Assembly: GCF_000832015.1 (NCBI RefSeq)
Contig: NZ_JXCJ01000001.1
Span: 3,991,821 to 4,052,094, forward strand
Origin: Gilvimarinus agarilyticus
GTDB taxonomy: Bacteria > Pseudomonadota > Gammaproteobacteria > Pseudomonadales > Cellvibrionaceae
Length of the DNA stretch: 60,274 nt
Direction: 5' to 3'
The notes beneath the pieces are model-generated. The model did no database searches, was not told the origin of the DNA, and worked only from the letters and a program-made list of their open reading frames with translations. Made by a program: the position numbers and the translations under genes. The first letter of the stretch is position 1. The number at the start of each line of letters is the position of its first letter. Of this stretch, positions 50,586-59,614 are shown one piece after another.

Positions 50586-51776
50586 ATGACGTTTGATTTA
50601 AAGCGCTACACACAAACACTGGCTCGCCTGGTGGCTCAGCCATCGGTCAGCTGCGCACTGCCCCAATGGGACACCAGCAATAAAGCGGTGATTGACCAAC
50701 TAGCCGAGGATTTTGCGGCGCTTGGATTCCAAACCGATATCATTGCCGTACCCGGGCATCCGGGTAAGTACAATTTATTGGCGACCTTAGGCCGTGGTGA
50801 GGGCGGCTTAGTGTTCGCCGGCCACAGTGATACCGTGCCCTACGATGCAGACCAGTGGAGCTCAGACCCTTTCACACTGACCGAGCGCGAGGGCAAGTTA
50901 TACGGTTTGGGTGCAACCGACATGAAGGGGTTCTTCCCCGCGGTTATGGAAGCGGTGCGCGATATAGACCCGAGCCAATTGCACGCGCCCATTGTGGTAC
51001 TCGCCACCGCCGATGAAGAGAGCAGCATGAGCGGTGCCCGGGCACTGCTGGATGCTGGCGTAGCGCCGGGGCGCTACGCGGTAGTGGGTGAGCCCACCGG
51101 CATGCGCCCCATCAATATGCACAAAGGCATTCTGATGGAGTCCATCCGGGTACTGGGTAAGAGCGGCCATTCGTCCAATCCGGCGCTGGGCAATAGCGCC
51201 CTAGAGGCCATGCATGAAGTCACCTCAGAGCTGGTTCAATACCGCGGCGAGCTGCAACAGCGCTTTCATAACCCAGGCTTTGCCGTGGCCGTACCCACCC
51301 TAAATTTAGGCTGTATCCACGGCGGCGACGGTGCCAATCGCATCTGTGGCGAATGTGAGCTGCACTTTGATTTGCGCTCGGTACCCGGCATGCACAACGA
51401 TGAACTGCGCCATGAAATCAACCGCCGGCTGGTACCCATCGCCGAACGTCGCAAGATTGATATTGTGTTCTCGACCTTATTTGAGGGCGTCGACCCACTG
51501 TTGCAGCCAAGAGAGAGTGAGCTGGTGCGCGCCTGTGAAAAACTCACCGGCGCCAGCGCCGAGGCCGTAGGCTTTGCCACCGAGGCACCCTTTTACCGAC
51601 AGCTGGATATGCAGGCCGTCGTGATGGGGCCCGGTTCGATCGACCAAGCCCACCAACCGGATGAATTTATTGCCATCGAACAATTAGCACCAGCTATTGA
51701 CGTACTGCGCTCGCTTATCCATCATTTTTGTATCAGTTCAGCGGCCACGGCCAGCAACCACAAGGGCACAACATGA
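50586..51776 (+). CDS. argE: Acetylornithine deacetylase
   Basis: ArgE hydrolyses N-acetylornithine to ornithine in arginine synthesis. The 396-residue M20 metallopeptidase has the zinc-site motif VFAGHSDTVPYD near residue 78, GLGATDMKGFFPA with the bridging Asp near 113 and the catalytic Glu pair in ATADEESSMSGA near 144. A dimerisation domain (about 185 to 290) splits the catalytic domain as usual. Its TGA overlaps the argA ATG by four bases (ATGA), so the two are coupled. The promoter is not obvious in the 50 bases after the hairpin. Confidence 0.95.
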   Translation: MTFDLKRYTQTLARLVAQPSVSCALPQWDTSNKAVIDQLAEDFAALGFQTDIIAVPGHPGKYNLLATLGRGEGGLVFAGHSDTVPYDADQWSSDPFTLTEREGKLYGLGATDMKGFFPAVMEAVRDIDPSQLHAPIVVLATADEESSMSGARALLDAGVAPGRYAVVGEPTGMRPINMHKGILMESIRVLGKSGHSSNPALGNSALEAMHEVTSELVQYRGELQQRFHNPGFAVAVPTLNLGCIHGGDGANRICGECELHFDLRSVPGMHNDELRHEINRRLVPIAERRKIDIVFSTLFEGVDPLLQPRESELVRACEKLTGASAEAVGFATEAPFYRQLDMQAVVMGPGSIDQAHQPDEFIAIEQLAPAIDVLRSLIHHFCISSAATASNHKGTT

Positions 51777-53092
51777 GTGTGAGCAACATACAGGACTACG
51801 TAAAATGGTTTCGCCATTCGTCGCCCTACATCAACGCCCACCGCGGCAAAACCTTTGTGGTCATGCTGCCAGGCGAAGCGCTTACCCATGGAAACTTTGG
51901 GCATATCATTCACGACCTGGCGCTGCTATCGAGCCTGGGGGTGCGGCTAGTGCTGGTCCACGGCGCGCGGCCACAAATCGATCTGCGTTTAGCGAGCGAG
52001 CAGCGAGCGACTGAATTTCATCGTAATTTGCGTATTACCGATAGCGAATCGCTGCAAGGCGTACTGCAGGCCATTGGCGAGGCCCGTATCACCATGGAGG
52101 CGGCGCTGTCTACCGGCTTACCCAACTCTCCCATGCACGGAGCGCGGATCGAGGTCGCCAGCGGCAATTACGTGGCGGCCATGCCCCACGGCGTGATCGA
52201 AGGGGTCGACTTGCAGCACACAGGTAAGGTACGCCGCATCAACGTCGCACAGCTAACCCGTGCGCTGGACGCCGGCGCAATCGCATTGCTATCGCCCCTC
52301 GGCTACTCTGCGACCGGTGAAGTGTTTAACCTGACTTACACCGACGTGGCCACCCAAGCTGCCATCGCGCTAAAAGCCGACAAACTGCTGGCCTACTGTG
52401 ATACCGACGGTGTCGCCGGCGCCGATGGGCGCCTAATTCGCCAGTTTACGCTGGCGCAATGCAAGCAACACTTAGCGGAGCAGACAGGTCAGGCAAGCGA
52501 GCTGGCCCAGCTTGCCCTCGAGAGCGCCTACCTTAGCTGCTTACAAGGGGTGCAACGCGCCCAGCTGGTTAACTACACCACCGACGGGGCGCTACTGGCC
52601 GAGCTATTCACCCGCGATGGTCAGGGCACCATGGTGTACTCCGGCCATTACGAGCAACTGCGGGGCGCCACCATCGACGATGTCGGCGGTATTTTGGGGC
52701 TAATAGAACCGCTCGAAGCCGAAGGTATTCTGGTGCGGCGCTCGCGCGAGCTGCTCGAGACAGAAATCGCCAAATTTAATGTCCTGGAAAAAGACGGCAC
52801 TATTATCGCCTGCGCCGCTGTCTACCCCTATGGGCAGATCGCCGAGTTGGCCTGCGTGGCCACCCATCCGGAATACCGCAAAGGGGGCCGGGCCTCACAG
52901 CTGTTAGAGCAGCTGGAACGGCGGGCCCGGGACGGCGGCATCGAAACACTGTTTGTCTTAACCACACAAACCGCTCACTGGTTTTTAGAGCACGGCTTTG
53001 TACCCGGCGCCATCAGCGATTTACCCCTCGAGCGGCAATCCATGTACAACTACCAGCGCGGCTCTAAGGTGTTCATCAAAGACATTTGCTGA
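51773..53092 (+). CDS. argA: N-acetylglutamate synthase
   Basis: ArgA makes N-acetylglutamate from glutamate and acetyl-CoA, the first and feedback-controlled step of arginine synthesis. The 439-residue protein has an N-terminal amino acid kinase-like domain (about 25 to 285; [15 protein letters not shown] near 65), which carries the arginine site, and a C-terminal GNAT acetyltransferase domain (about 295 to 439; [19 protein letters not shown] binds acetyl-CoA). The ATG at 51773 overlaps the argE stop and starts [20 protein letters not shown], the usual family start; an ATG 15 codons upstream lies inside argE and is rejected. Confidence 0.96.
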   Translation: MSVSNIQDYVKWFRHSSPYINAHRGKTFVVMLPGEALTHGNFGHIIHDLALLSSLGVRLVLVHGARPQIDLRLASEQRATEFHRNLRITDSESLQGVLQAIGEARITMEAALSTGLPNSPMHGARIEVASGNYVAAMPHGVIEGVDLQHTGKVRRINVAQLTRALDAGAIALLSPLGYSATGEVFNLTYTDVATQAAIALKADKLLAYCDTDGVAGADGRLIRQFTLAQCKQHLAEQTGQASELAQLALESAYLSCLQGVQRAQLVNYTTDGALLAELFTRDGQGTMVYSGHYEQLRGATIDDVGGILGLIEPLEAEGILVRRSRELLETEIAKFNVLEKDGTIIACAAVYPYGQIAELACVATHPEYRKGGRASQLLEQLERRARDGGIETLFVLTTQTAHWFLEHGFVPGAISDLPLERQSMYNYQRGSKVFIKDIC

Positions 53093-53228
53093 TCGCTTAA
53101 GCCTGCCAAATCGACCGCGCCGCCTGACCTTACGGCACCATTCTGTTATCCTTGCCGGTTACAATTTATCCGGTTCCCGGCGCGCCTCGCACCGGGAACC
53201 TTACTTGATAGTGTTAAACGGGGTATTT

Positions 53229-55070
53229 ATGCCAACCTATCGCTCCAGAACCACCACCGCTGGCCGTAACATGGCCGGCGCCCGCGCCCTGTGGCGCGCC
53301 ACCGGCATGAAAGATGATGACTTTCAAAAGCCGATTATCGCCATCGCCAACTCGTTTACGCAGTTTGTGCCGGGCCATGTGCACCTCAAAGATATGGGTC
53401 AACTGGTTGCGCGCGAGGTGGAAAAGGCCGGCGGCGTCGCCAAAGAATTCAACACCATCGCGGTCGATGACGGTATCGCCATGGGTCACGACGGCATGCT
53501 CTACTCGCTGCCCTCTCGCGACATTATCGCCGACTCAGTCGAGTACATGGTGAATGCCCACTGTGCCGACGCGCTGGTGTGTATCTCTAACTGTGACAAA
53601 ATCACTCCTGGCATGCTGATGGCGGCCATGCGCCTTAACGTACCGGTGATTTTTGTTTCTGGTGGCCCCATGGAAGCCGGTAAAACCAAGCTGCTCGATC
53701 ACGGTTTAGATCTGATCGATGCTATGGTGATGGCCGCTGACGACAGTGTCGATGACGAGACCCTCTCTGAGGTTGAGCGCAGCGCCTGCCCCACCTGCGG
53801 CTCTTGCTCTGGGATGTTTACCGCCAACTCCATGAACTGCCTGACCGAGGCTCTGGGTTTATCTCTGCCCGGCAACGGTACCATTGTGGCGACCCATGCC
53901 GACCGCGAAAAGCTGTTTAAACGCGCCGGCCATCGCATTGTCGAGCTGGCCAAGCGCTACTACGAAGGCGACGAAGAGCACTTACTGCCCCGCGCGATTG
54001 GCTCCAAGGCAGCCTTTGGTAATGCCATGGCACTGGATATCGCCATGGGCGGATCCACCAACACCATTTTGCACCTATTGGCTGCCGCGCAAGAGGCGGA
54101 GCTGGACTTTGGCATGAGCGATATCGACCGCATCTCGCGCGAGGTACCCCAGCTGTGTAAAGTGGCCCCCAACACGCAGCAATATCATATCGAAGACGTT
54201 CACCGAGCCGGCGGTGTCATGGGTATTTTGGGTGAACTCGACCGCGCCGGTGTGCTCGACACCTCGGTTCCCACAGTCTACGGCGATACCCTAAAAGAAG
54301 CGCTGGACGAATGGGACATCATGCGCAACCCATCTGACGAGGTCGTAGAGTTCTTTAAAGCCGGCCCCGGCGGCGTCCCCACCCAGGTGGCCTTCTCTCA
54401 GGCGGCGCGTTGGCCAAGCCTCGATGGCGACCGAGCCACCGGCTGTATCCGCTCGCTGGAGCACGCCTTCTCGACGGAAGGGGGGCTTGCGGTACTGTAT
54501 GGCAATATCGCCGAAGACGGCTGCGTGGTCAAAACCGCTGGCGTAGATGATTCTATTTTGGTGTTTGAAGGCCCCGCCCATGTGGTTGAAAGCCAAGAGC
54601 AGGCGGTAGAAGACGTGCTGAATGGCACCGTAAAGGCCGGCAACGTGGTGATTATTCGCTACGAGGGCCCCCGCGGTGGACCAGGCATGCAAGAGATGCT
54701 CTACCCTACCAGCTACCTCAAATCGAAAGGTTTGGGTAAAGCCTGTGCCCTGCTAACGGATGGGCGTTTCTCGGGAGGCACGTCGGGCTTATCTATTGGC
54801 CATGCCTCGCCGGAGGCCGCCGCCGGCGGTGCTATCGGCCTGGTAGAAACGGGCGACATCATTCGCATTGACATTCCCGAGCGCTCGATCAACGTGCAAA
54901 TCAGCTTGCGCGAGCTACACGATCGCCGCGAGCGCATGGAGCACCGCGACAACCCGTGGAAGCCTGTGGAGAATCGCCCACGAAAAGTCAGCGCCTCGCT
55001 TAAAGCTTACGCCAAGCTCACAACCAGCGCCGACAAAGGCGCCGTAAGAGACCTTAGCCTACTCGACTAA
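53229..55070 (+). CDS. ilvD: Dihydroxy-acid dehydratase
   Basis: IlvD dehydrates dihydroxy acids to 2-keto acids in Val, Leu and Ile synthesis. The 613-residue protein has the usual length (E. coli 616). The Fe-S cysteines are in [13 protein letters not shown] near residue 122 and in [18 protein letters not shown] near 190. The end carries [20 protein letters not shown]. The ATG at 53229 ([20 protein letters not shown]) is the true start; the frame is open 77 codons further upstream, but that part overlaps argA. A 136-base gap separates it from argA. Terminator hairpins follow. Confidence 0.97.
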   Translation: MPTYRSRTTTAGRNMAGARALWRATGMKDDDFQKPIIAIANSFTQFVPGHVHLKDMGQLVAREVEKAGGVAKEFNTIAVDDGIAMGHDGMLYSLPSRDIIADSVEYMVNAHCADALVCISNCDKITPGMLMAAMRLNVPVIFVSGGPMEAGKTKLLDHGLDLIDAMVMAADDSVDDETLSEVERSACPTCGSCSGMFTANSMNCLTEALGLSLPGNGTIVATHADREKLFKRAGHRIVELAKRYYEGDEEHLLPRAIGSKAAFGNAMALDIAMGGSTNTILHLLAAAQEAELDFGMSDIDRISREVPQLCKVAPNTQQYHIEDVHRAGGVMGILGELDRAGVLDTSVPTVYGDTLKEALDEWDIMRNPSDEVVEFFKAGPGGVPTQVAFSQAARWPSLDGDRATGCIRSLEHAFSTEGGLAVLYGNIAEDGCVVKTAGVDDSILVFEGPAHVVESQEQAVEDVLNGTVKAGNVVIIRYEGPRGGPGMQEMLYPTSYLKSKGLGKACALLTDGRFSGGTSGLSIGHASPEAAAGGAIGLVETGDIIRIDIPERSINVQISLRELHDRRERMEHRDNPWKPVENRPRKVSASLKAYAKLTTSADKGAVRDLSLLD

Positions 55071-55095
55071 GCTTGTGCTTATCGGCTAGAACGAC

Positions 55096-55132
55096 AAAAA
55101 GCCCGCAGGTGGTTAACCTGGCGGGCTTTTTT
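55096..55132 (+). terminator. Rho-independent terminator after ilvD
   Basis: GCCCGCAGG pairs with CCTGGCGGGC (one-base bulge), flanked by A5 and T6, 26 bases after the ilvD stop. The T run on the right fits termination of the plus-strand transcript. Confidence 0.85.
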
Positions 55133-55153
55133 AGTGCGCTAACTTTCAACCAT

Positions 55154-55182
55154 AAAAAAAGCCGGCATTTGCCGGCTTTTTT
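55154..55182. terminator. Bidirectional terminator of the TonB cluster
   Basis: GCCGGC and GCCGGC pair around an ATTT loop, flanked by A7 and T6. Read on the minus strand it lies 25 bases after the stop of the TPR gene at 55207, so it should end the TonB operon. It also backs up the ilvD terminator from the other side. Confidence 0.85.
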
Positions 55183-55206
55183 ATACTGTAAGACAGGTCT
55201 ACGAAC

Positions 55207-56607
55207 TTAACTGTCTTTCAGTGCTTCCTGACGCTTTTTCTCGCTTTCCGCGTAGCTGGTCCACTGAGTGGCAAACTTACGGCTGCGCTCATCTTTTGCG
55301 GCTTTCTTAAAAGACTCGATGGCAGCATCAAAATTGTTGCGTGACAACTCAGCCTGACCAATGGTCAAGTGAACCGAATCCGGACGACTTAAACCACCCT
55401 TTTTCAGCGCGTTGTTACCGGCGGCAATGGCATCAGCAAATTGGTCGCGTGAAAACAACAGACGCGCCAAGTTAAAGTACAAATCACCATCTTCGGCCTT
55501 AGCGGCCGCACGCTTCATTTCGACCAGCGCTTTATCAGTCTCTTGCGCCAGACGCCAAGAGTTGGCCAGCAACTCTAAGTTCTTTGAGGTAGGCGCAACG
55601 ATTTTATCTTCGTTAATGCCTTTATCTAAAACTTTTGCTGCTTTGTATGGCGCATCTTTATCAATAAAGCCGCCAGCCAAGGTACGCAACTGAGCTTCTT
55701 TTTTCAGCCCGCCCATAACGTACATGGAGTCCAGCGCACGATAGTAATCATCGATACGACCCAACTCGTAGTACAGGCCAACCAGCTGACGCCAGTAGCT
55801 CATCTTGGGGTAGTGACGCACCAACAGCTCAACAACTTCCAAGGTTGCCGGAAAGTCTTCACGGGTGTAGTAAACCGCCCGGGTAAAGCCCAACCACTCT
55901 TCCTTGGGGATCTTGCCAGCTGCTTCGTACTGACGAGAGGCTTCAAGCATGTTAGCCAGCGCTGCATCCATATCGTCGTTGGCGTAGAACACCTGAGCGA
56001 TTACGGCGTATTGCTCGGCCGAAATGCTGGTGACCATCTTGCTCCAGCGCTTAAGGTAGTTCAGCGCTTTTTGCGGCTGATCTTCCTGACTGTATAGCTG
56101 CGCCAAGGTATAAAGATACTGAGCTTCGGTACCTACCGGTAAGTTCGGGCTCTGCGCAATTACATTCTCAAAACTCTCGATCGTTTTCTCGGTGTTTTCG
56201 AGGTTGTAATAGATAGAGCCGTAGTAGGTGTAAACCATGACTTTTTCATAAGGGTTGTAATCACCCAAATCTTCGGCCATTTCGTTGACGATCTGCAGTG
56301 CTCTGCGCGGATCCGATTTGGCGCCTTCGGCCACCGCCTCTTCACTGGGGTCAAGCGCTTCGCTGACCTCCTGCAAATCTTCAATAAAGCTCTGCGATAA
56401 ACCCGGCAAGCGACGCGGATCAAGCTTTTGCGCCGCAGGCTGCATAGGTTGAGTATTTTGCGCCTGAGCACTACCGGCAATCAACAATGTTTGACTTGGC
56501 ACCAGTTGGTACGCAACAAACCCTGTAACGGCTGGCGCTGCAAGCAGCGCCGAAGCCAACAGTGATTTTTTGAAGGTGCCTGAAATCATCGATTTTACAT
56601 TCTTCAT
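55207..56607 (-). CDS. Periplasmic TPR protein of the TonB2-like cluster
   Basis: A 466-residue protein with an N-terminal export signal (MKNVKSMISGTFKKSLLASALLAAPAV, cut near AQA at about residue 49) and a series of TPR-like helical repeats over about 100 to 460, for example IAQVFYANDDMDAALANML and YFNLARLLFSRDQFADAIAAG. It resembles the TPR gene that follows tonB2 in Vibrio, which is thought to help TonB2 complexes. The start is the ATG at 56607, with AAGGG 8 bases upstream; earlier GTG and ATG codons at 56616 and 56613 are closer to the ribosome site. It begins about 12 bases after the tonB stop. Confidence 0.85.
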   Translation of the reverse strand: MKNVKSMISGTFKKSLLASALLAAPAVTGFVAYQLVPSQTLLIAGSAQAQNTQPMQPAAQKLDPRRLPGLSQSFIEDLQEVSEALDPSEEAVAEGAKSDPRRALQIVNEMAEDLGDYNPYEKVMVYTYYGSIYYNLENTEKTIESFENVIAQSPNLPVGTEAQYLYTLAQLYSQEDQPQKALNYLKRWSKMVTSISAEQYAVIAQVFYANDDMDAALANMLEASRQYEAAGKIPKEEWLGFTRAVYYTREDFPATLEVVELLVRHYPKMSYWRQLVGLYYELGRIDDYYRALDSMYVMGGLKKEAQLRTLAGGFIDKDAPYKAAKVLDKGINEDKIVAPTSKNLELLANSWRLAQETDKALVEMKRAAAKAEDGDLYFNLARLLFSRDQFADAIAAGNNALKKGGLSRPDSVHLTIGQAELSRNNFDAAIESFKKAAKDERSRKFATQWTSYAESEKKRQEALKDS

Positions 56608-56618
56608 TTTCATCACCC

Positions 56619-57239
56619 TTATTGCGCAAGCTCAAATACAAAGCGGTTGCGAACACCCGGCACCTCAATAGGCGTACCGTCTACAACACGCGGCTTATAC
56701 TTGAACTTCTCGGCCGCTTTAACGGCTGCTCGGTCAAAGATGCTGGTTGGGTCGCCATCTTTGTCGATGCCCTCGATCACCACAACGTCTTTGGTAGAGC
56801 CATTAATAGTTACCGTAAACTCAACCGTCACAAACCCTTCGATACCACGCTGAGCGGCGCGACGTGGGTACTGAGGTGCAACCTTCACAATTGGAAGATA
56901 CTCACCGTCACCACCAATACCGCCAGCACTAACATTGATATCACTGCTCAAAGACGGAGCATCCATATTCAACCCTTCTGGGTTGATATCTGGCGACTCG
57001 AAATCCGGCTCCGGAATATCCGGCGGAGGCGTCTCAGGCGTCTCAGGCTTATCGGGTTTGGCCGTCTCGTAACGGGTTTCGATCTCGGTATCCGGCATAC
57101 GGATATCCTCAATGCGAACCTGCTCTTCTTGCTCATCTGCCTGCAGATCAGAGTTGATCAACGAGTGCATCAGAAACAAAAGGCCGAGGGTCACGACCAC
57201 CGCCAAAGCGGCAGCAATAATTACTCTTACAAGTTTCAT
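56619..57239 (-). CDS. tonB: TonB2-type energy transducer
   Basis: A 206-residue TonB with one N-terminal membrane helix (about residues 3 to 27), a Pro/Glu-rich periplasmic linker (RYETAKPDKPETPETPPPDI and following) of about 70 residues and the C-terminal TonB domain (APQYPRRAAQRGIEGFVTVE ... FKYKPRVVDG). It carries proton-motive energy from ExbBD to outer-membrane receptors. It is shorter than E. coli TonB (239) and fits TonB2 of Vibrio. It lies 6 bases after exbD and just before the TPR gene. Confidence 0.92.
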   Translation of the reverse strand: MKLVRVIIAAALAVVVTLGLLFLMHSLINSDLQADEQEEQVRIEDIRMPDTEIETRYETAKPDKPETPETPPPDIPEPDFESPDINPEGLNMDAPSLSSDINVSAGGIGGDGEYLPIVKVAPQYPRRAAQRGIEGFVTVEFTVTINGSTKDVVVIEGIDKDGDPTSIFDRAAVKAAEKFKYKPRVVDGTPIEVPGVRNRFVFELAQ

Positions 57240-57245
57240 AGCGGC

Positions 57246-57650
57246 CTATTTCTTAGCTGTGGAGACAGCGACGTTGCTCACATTCAACTGACGAGCAGTA
57301 TCGGCAACCTCAGCTAACAATTTAACGTTAGCTTCGGCATCGGCCTGAATAACAACGGAGCCTCTCGGGTTGTCGGCAAGCAAACGCTCAATCTGCGCTC
57401 GCACCCCACGGGGATCAACCTGGTTCTTATCGATCCAGATTTCATCTTCGTCTGTGATAGCAATCAGGATGCTGGCGTTTTTCTTCTCGTCAGCCATGGT
57501 TGCTTCAGGACGCTCAACTTCGACCCCGGTCTCTTTAATAAATGTGGCAGTCACAATGAAGAAGATCAACATGATGAAAACCACATCGAGCATAGGGGTT
57601 AAATCGATCGCCCCGGTCTGATCGTCTTCAGATTCGTTTTTCCTGCTCAT
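57246..57650 (-). CDS. exbD: ExbD-type proton channel subunit
   Basis: The 134-residue protein has one membrane helix with the conserved proton-carrying Asp, D22, in LTPMLDVVFIMLIFF, and a small periplasmic domain that is typical of ExbD/TolR. With ExbB it uses the proton-motive force to energise TonB. Both the Asp and the short length fit ExbD2 of the TonB2 system. It lies 39 bases after exbB. Confidence 0.95.
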   Translation of the reverse strand: MSRKNESEDDQTGAIDLTPMLDVVFIMLIFFIVTATFIKETGVEVERPEATMADEKKNASILIAITDEDEIWIDKNQVDPRGVRAQIERLLADNPRGSVVIQADAEANVKLLAEVADTARQLNVSNVAVSTAKK

Positions 57651-57689
57651 GACAAATCTCTTATTACTGGTTGATACGACGTGCCAGCC

Positions 57690-58217
57690 TTAGTGATCCA
57701 TTGTCAGGTGATCGGCAAACAACTGATTTTCACGCTCGGCAATTCGTGTGAGGTAGGTGTTGGCAAACAAGCCTGACAGTGCAGCAACCATGCCCGCCAT
57801 TGTCGGGATTGTCGCTTTAGATACACCGCCTGCCATTTCTTTGGCATCACCACCACCGGTCATTGCGAGAACGTTAAACACTTCAATCATACCGGTAACC
57901 GTACCCAGCAGACCGAGCAGAGGACACAAGCTCACCATAGTGGCGATCATGTCCATATTGGTATTAACCTTTAGCTCGACCTTAGAAATCAGCGCCAAAC
58001 GAATTTGGTGGGCATTCCAGGATTTACGCTCACTGCGCGCCTCCCAAATATCCAAAGACTTTTGAAGGTCGCCTTTTAGACCACCTTTGAAATACCACAC
58101 CCGCTCAAAAATCAGGGTCCACATGACAAAGGTAAGGGCGGCAATGAACAACAGTACCATACCGCCCTGATCCAAAAAGGCTCTAATGGCTGCGATAGCT
58201 TCCATTAATGCCAGCAT
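57690..58217 (-). CDS. exbB: ExbB-type proton channel subunit (short form)
   Basis: A 175-residue MotA/TolQ/ExbB-family protein with about three membrane helices. The conserved core is CPLLGLLGTVTGMIEVFNVL near residue 97, and the last helix starts PTMAGMVAALSG. It is shorter than E. coli ExbB (244), as for ExbB2 proteins. AGGAG lies 8 bases before the ATG. It starts 11 bases after the longer ExbB-family gene, so the module has two ExbB-family proteins but one ExbD. Confidence 0.93.
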   Translation of the reverse strand: MLALMEAIAAIRAFLDQGGMVLLFIAALTFVMWTLIFERVWYFKGGLKGDLQKSLDIWEARSERKSWNAHQIRLALISKVELKVNTNMDMIATMVSLCPLLGLLGTVTGMIEVFNVLAMTGGGDAKEMAGGVSKATIPTMAGMVAALSGLFANTYLTRIAERENQLFADHLTMDH

Positions 58218-58228
58218 GCTTCAATCTC

Positions 58229-59614
58229 CTACTTGCGTTCTGCGTTTTCGGCGATGATACCTGCCGATTGTTCTTCAAGAACATGAATAACACGCTTAGC
58301 ACGGCCATTAACCACGGTGTGGATCAGCACCACAGGAATCGCTACTAACAGACCCCAAACCGTTGTGATCAATGCAGAGGAGATACCGCCTGCCATGTTT
58401 TTCGGATCGCCCGCACCGAAGATAGTGATCGCCTGGAAGGTCAAGATCATACCGGTAACGGTACCCAACAGACCCATCAGAGGTGCAACCGCAGCAATAA
58501 TCTTCAGAATAGCCAGGCCGCTTTCGATCTTCGGACGCTCTTTCAACACAGCCTCTTCGAGCTTCAACTCGAGAGTTTCGGTGTCAGCGTTTGGATTTTC
58601 TTCCGCCGCTTTCAACACACGACCCAGTGGGTTGTTGGTGTTAGCTTTGTCAGACTTCAGCTGGCTGCTTACCTTGGCGCTTACAGCGAACAGGTAAATG
58701 ATGCGCCACAGGCCGATCAACAGACCAAGGGCACCAACCGCCATAATCGCGTAACCAACCACACCACCTTGAGTCAGCAGACGCTCTTTCCAGGTCGGGC
58801 TGTTAATCAGCGCGCCCAGCAGAGTACCGCCAGTAGGACCAGTGGGGTCAAGACCGACACCAACCAAGCCAGAGGTAGCGTTTTGCAGCTCAGAAGCCGC
58901 ATCCAGGTAGTTACCGTCAGGCTGACGAATCAGCTCTTCCATTTTTGCGCCGTCGGCAACGTAGTTCAGGTACTTACCCTCAGACAGCAGGTTGTAAGAA
59001 CCAACACGAACCACTTCTTGCTCGGCGTTTTCGCCGTTAGGCTTGATGACGGTACCGGTAAAGGTTACTACGCGGCCGCTCTCAACCATTTGACGCTGCT
59101 GCTCGTACCACAGACGCTCGATCTCTTCGATGCTAGGCAAACGAGTGTTCGAGTTCATTTTGTCGATCAGCTCGGCCAGGAAGTCACCACGATTCGGGTA
59201 TTGCGCCGAAATCAGTGAGGTCTGCAAGGTAGAGCGAAGATCGCCAGCGGTAGAGGTCAGGTGACCAAACAGCTCACGCAGTGAACCCAAGCGCTCGTTA
59301 AACTGTTGACGTTTTGCGTCTACATCTAACTCTTGCTCAGAGTGAGTTTCTTCCAAACGCTCAGAGCGGCGCTCTTCAGCTGCCAGAGTATCCTGGGCTT
59401 GCTTCAGCAGGCTCGCTTGATTGTTTTTCTCACGGGTAAATTGTTGCTCGCGCTTGCGGTGCTCGGCCGTTTCAGCCACGCGCGAATCTTTTACCATGTT
59501 CAGCAGCTCATCCAGGCTTGCCGCCTGATCGCTTTCTTGTGCCATTACAGCACTGGTGCTCATTAAGCCGGCAGCCATTACTACCAGACAGCGTTTTGCA
59601 AACTTCATTTTCAT
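58229..59614 (-). CDS. TtpC-like ExbB-family protein with periplasmic coiled coil
   Basis: A 461-residue ExbB-family protein with a long extra N-terminal part. It has a signal peptide (MKMKFAKRCLVVMAAGLMSTSAVMA), a Glu/Arg-rich coiled coil (about 40 to 125), a beta-rich middle (about 125 to 260) and a C-terminal MotA/TolQ/ExbB domain with three membrane helices (about 285 to 310, 370 to 400, 410 to 440), including APLMGLLGTVTGMILTF. This is the layout of TtpC of the Vibrio TonB2 system, which is needed for iron uptake there. The ATG overlaps the DUF3450 stop as ATGA; GGAGG lies 7 bases upstream. Confidence 0.88.
   Translation of the reverse strand: MKMKFAKRCLVVMAAGLMSTSAVMAQESDQAASLDELLNMVKDSRVAETAEHRKREQQFTREKNNQASLLKQAQDTLAAEERRSERLEETHSEQELDVDAKRQQFNERLGSLRELFGHLTSTAGDLRSTLQTSLISAQYPNRGDFLAELIDKMNSNTRLPSIEEIERLWYEQQRQMVESGRVVTFTGTVIKPNGENAEQEVVRVGSYNLLSEGKYLNYVADGAKMEELIRQPDGNYLDAASELQNATSGLVGVGLDPTGPTGGTLLGALINSPTWKERLLTQGGVVGYAIMAVGALGLLIGLWRIIYLFAVSAKVSSQLKSDKANTNNPLGRVLKAAEENPNADTETLELKLEEAVLKERPKIESGLAILKIIAAVAPLMGLLGTVTGMILTFQAITIFGAGDPKNMAGGISSALITTVWGLLVAIPVVLIHTVVNGRAKRVIHVLEEQSAGIIAENAERK

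Noticed and set aside
52998-53228. 77-codon upstream extension of ilvD
   Set aside because: It overlaps argA out of frame, and the known start of IlvD matches the ATG at 53229.
56622-57317. 231-codon frame on the plus strand across tonB
   Set aside because: It is antisense to tonB, has a Cys/Arg/Asn-rich composition of a shadow frame and no family signature.
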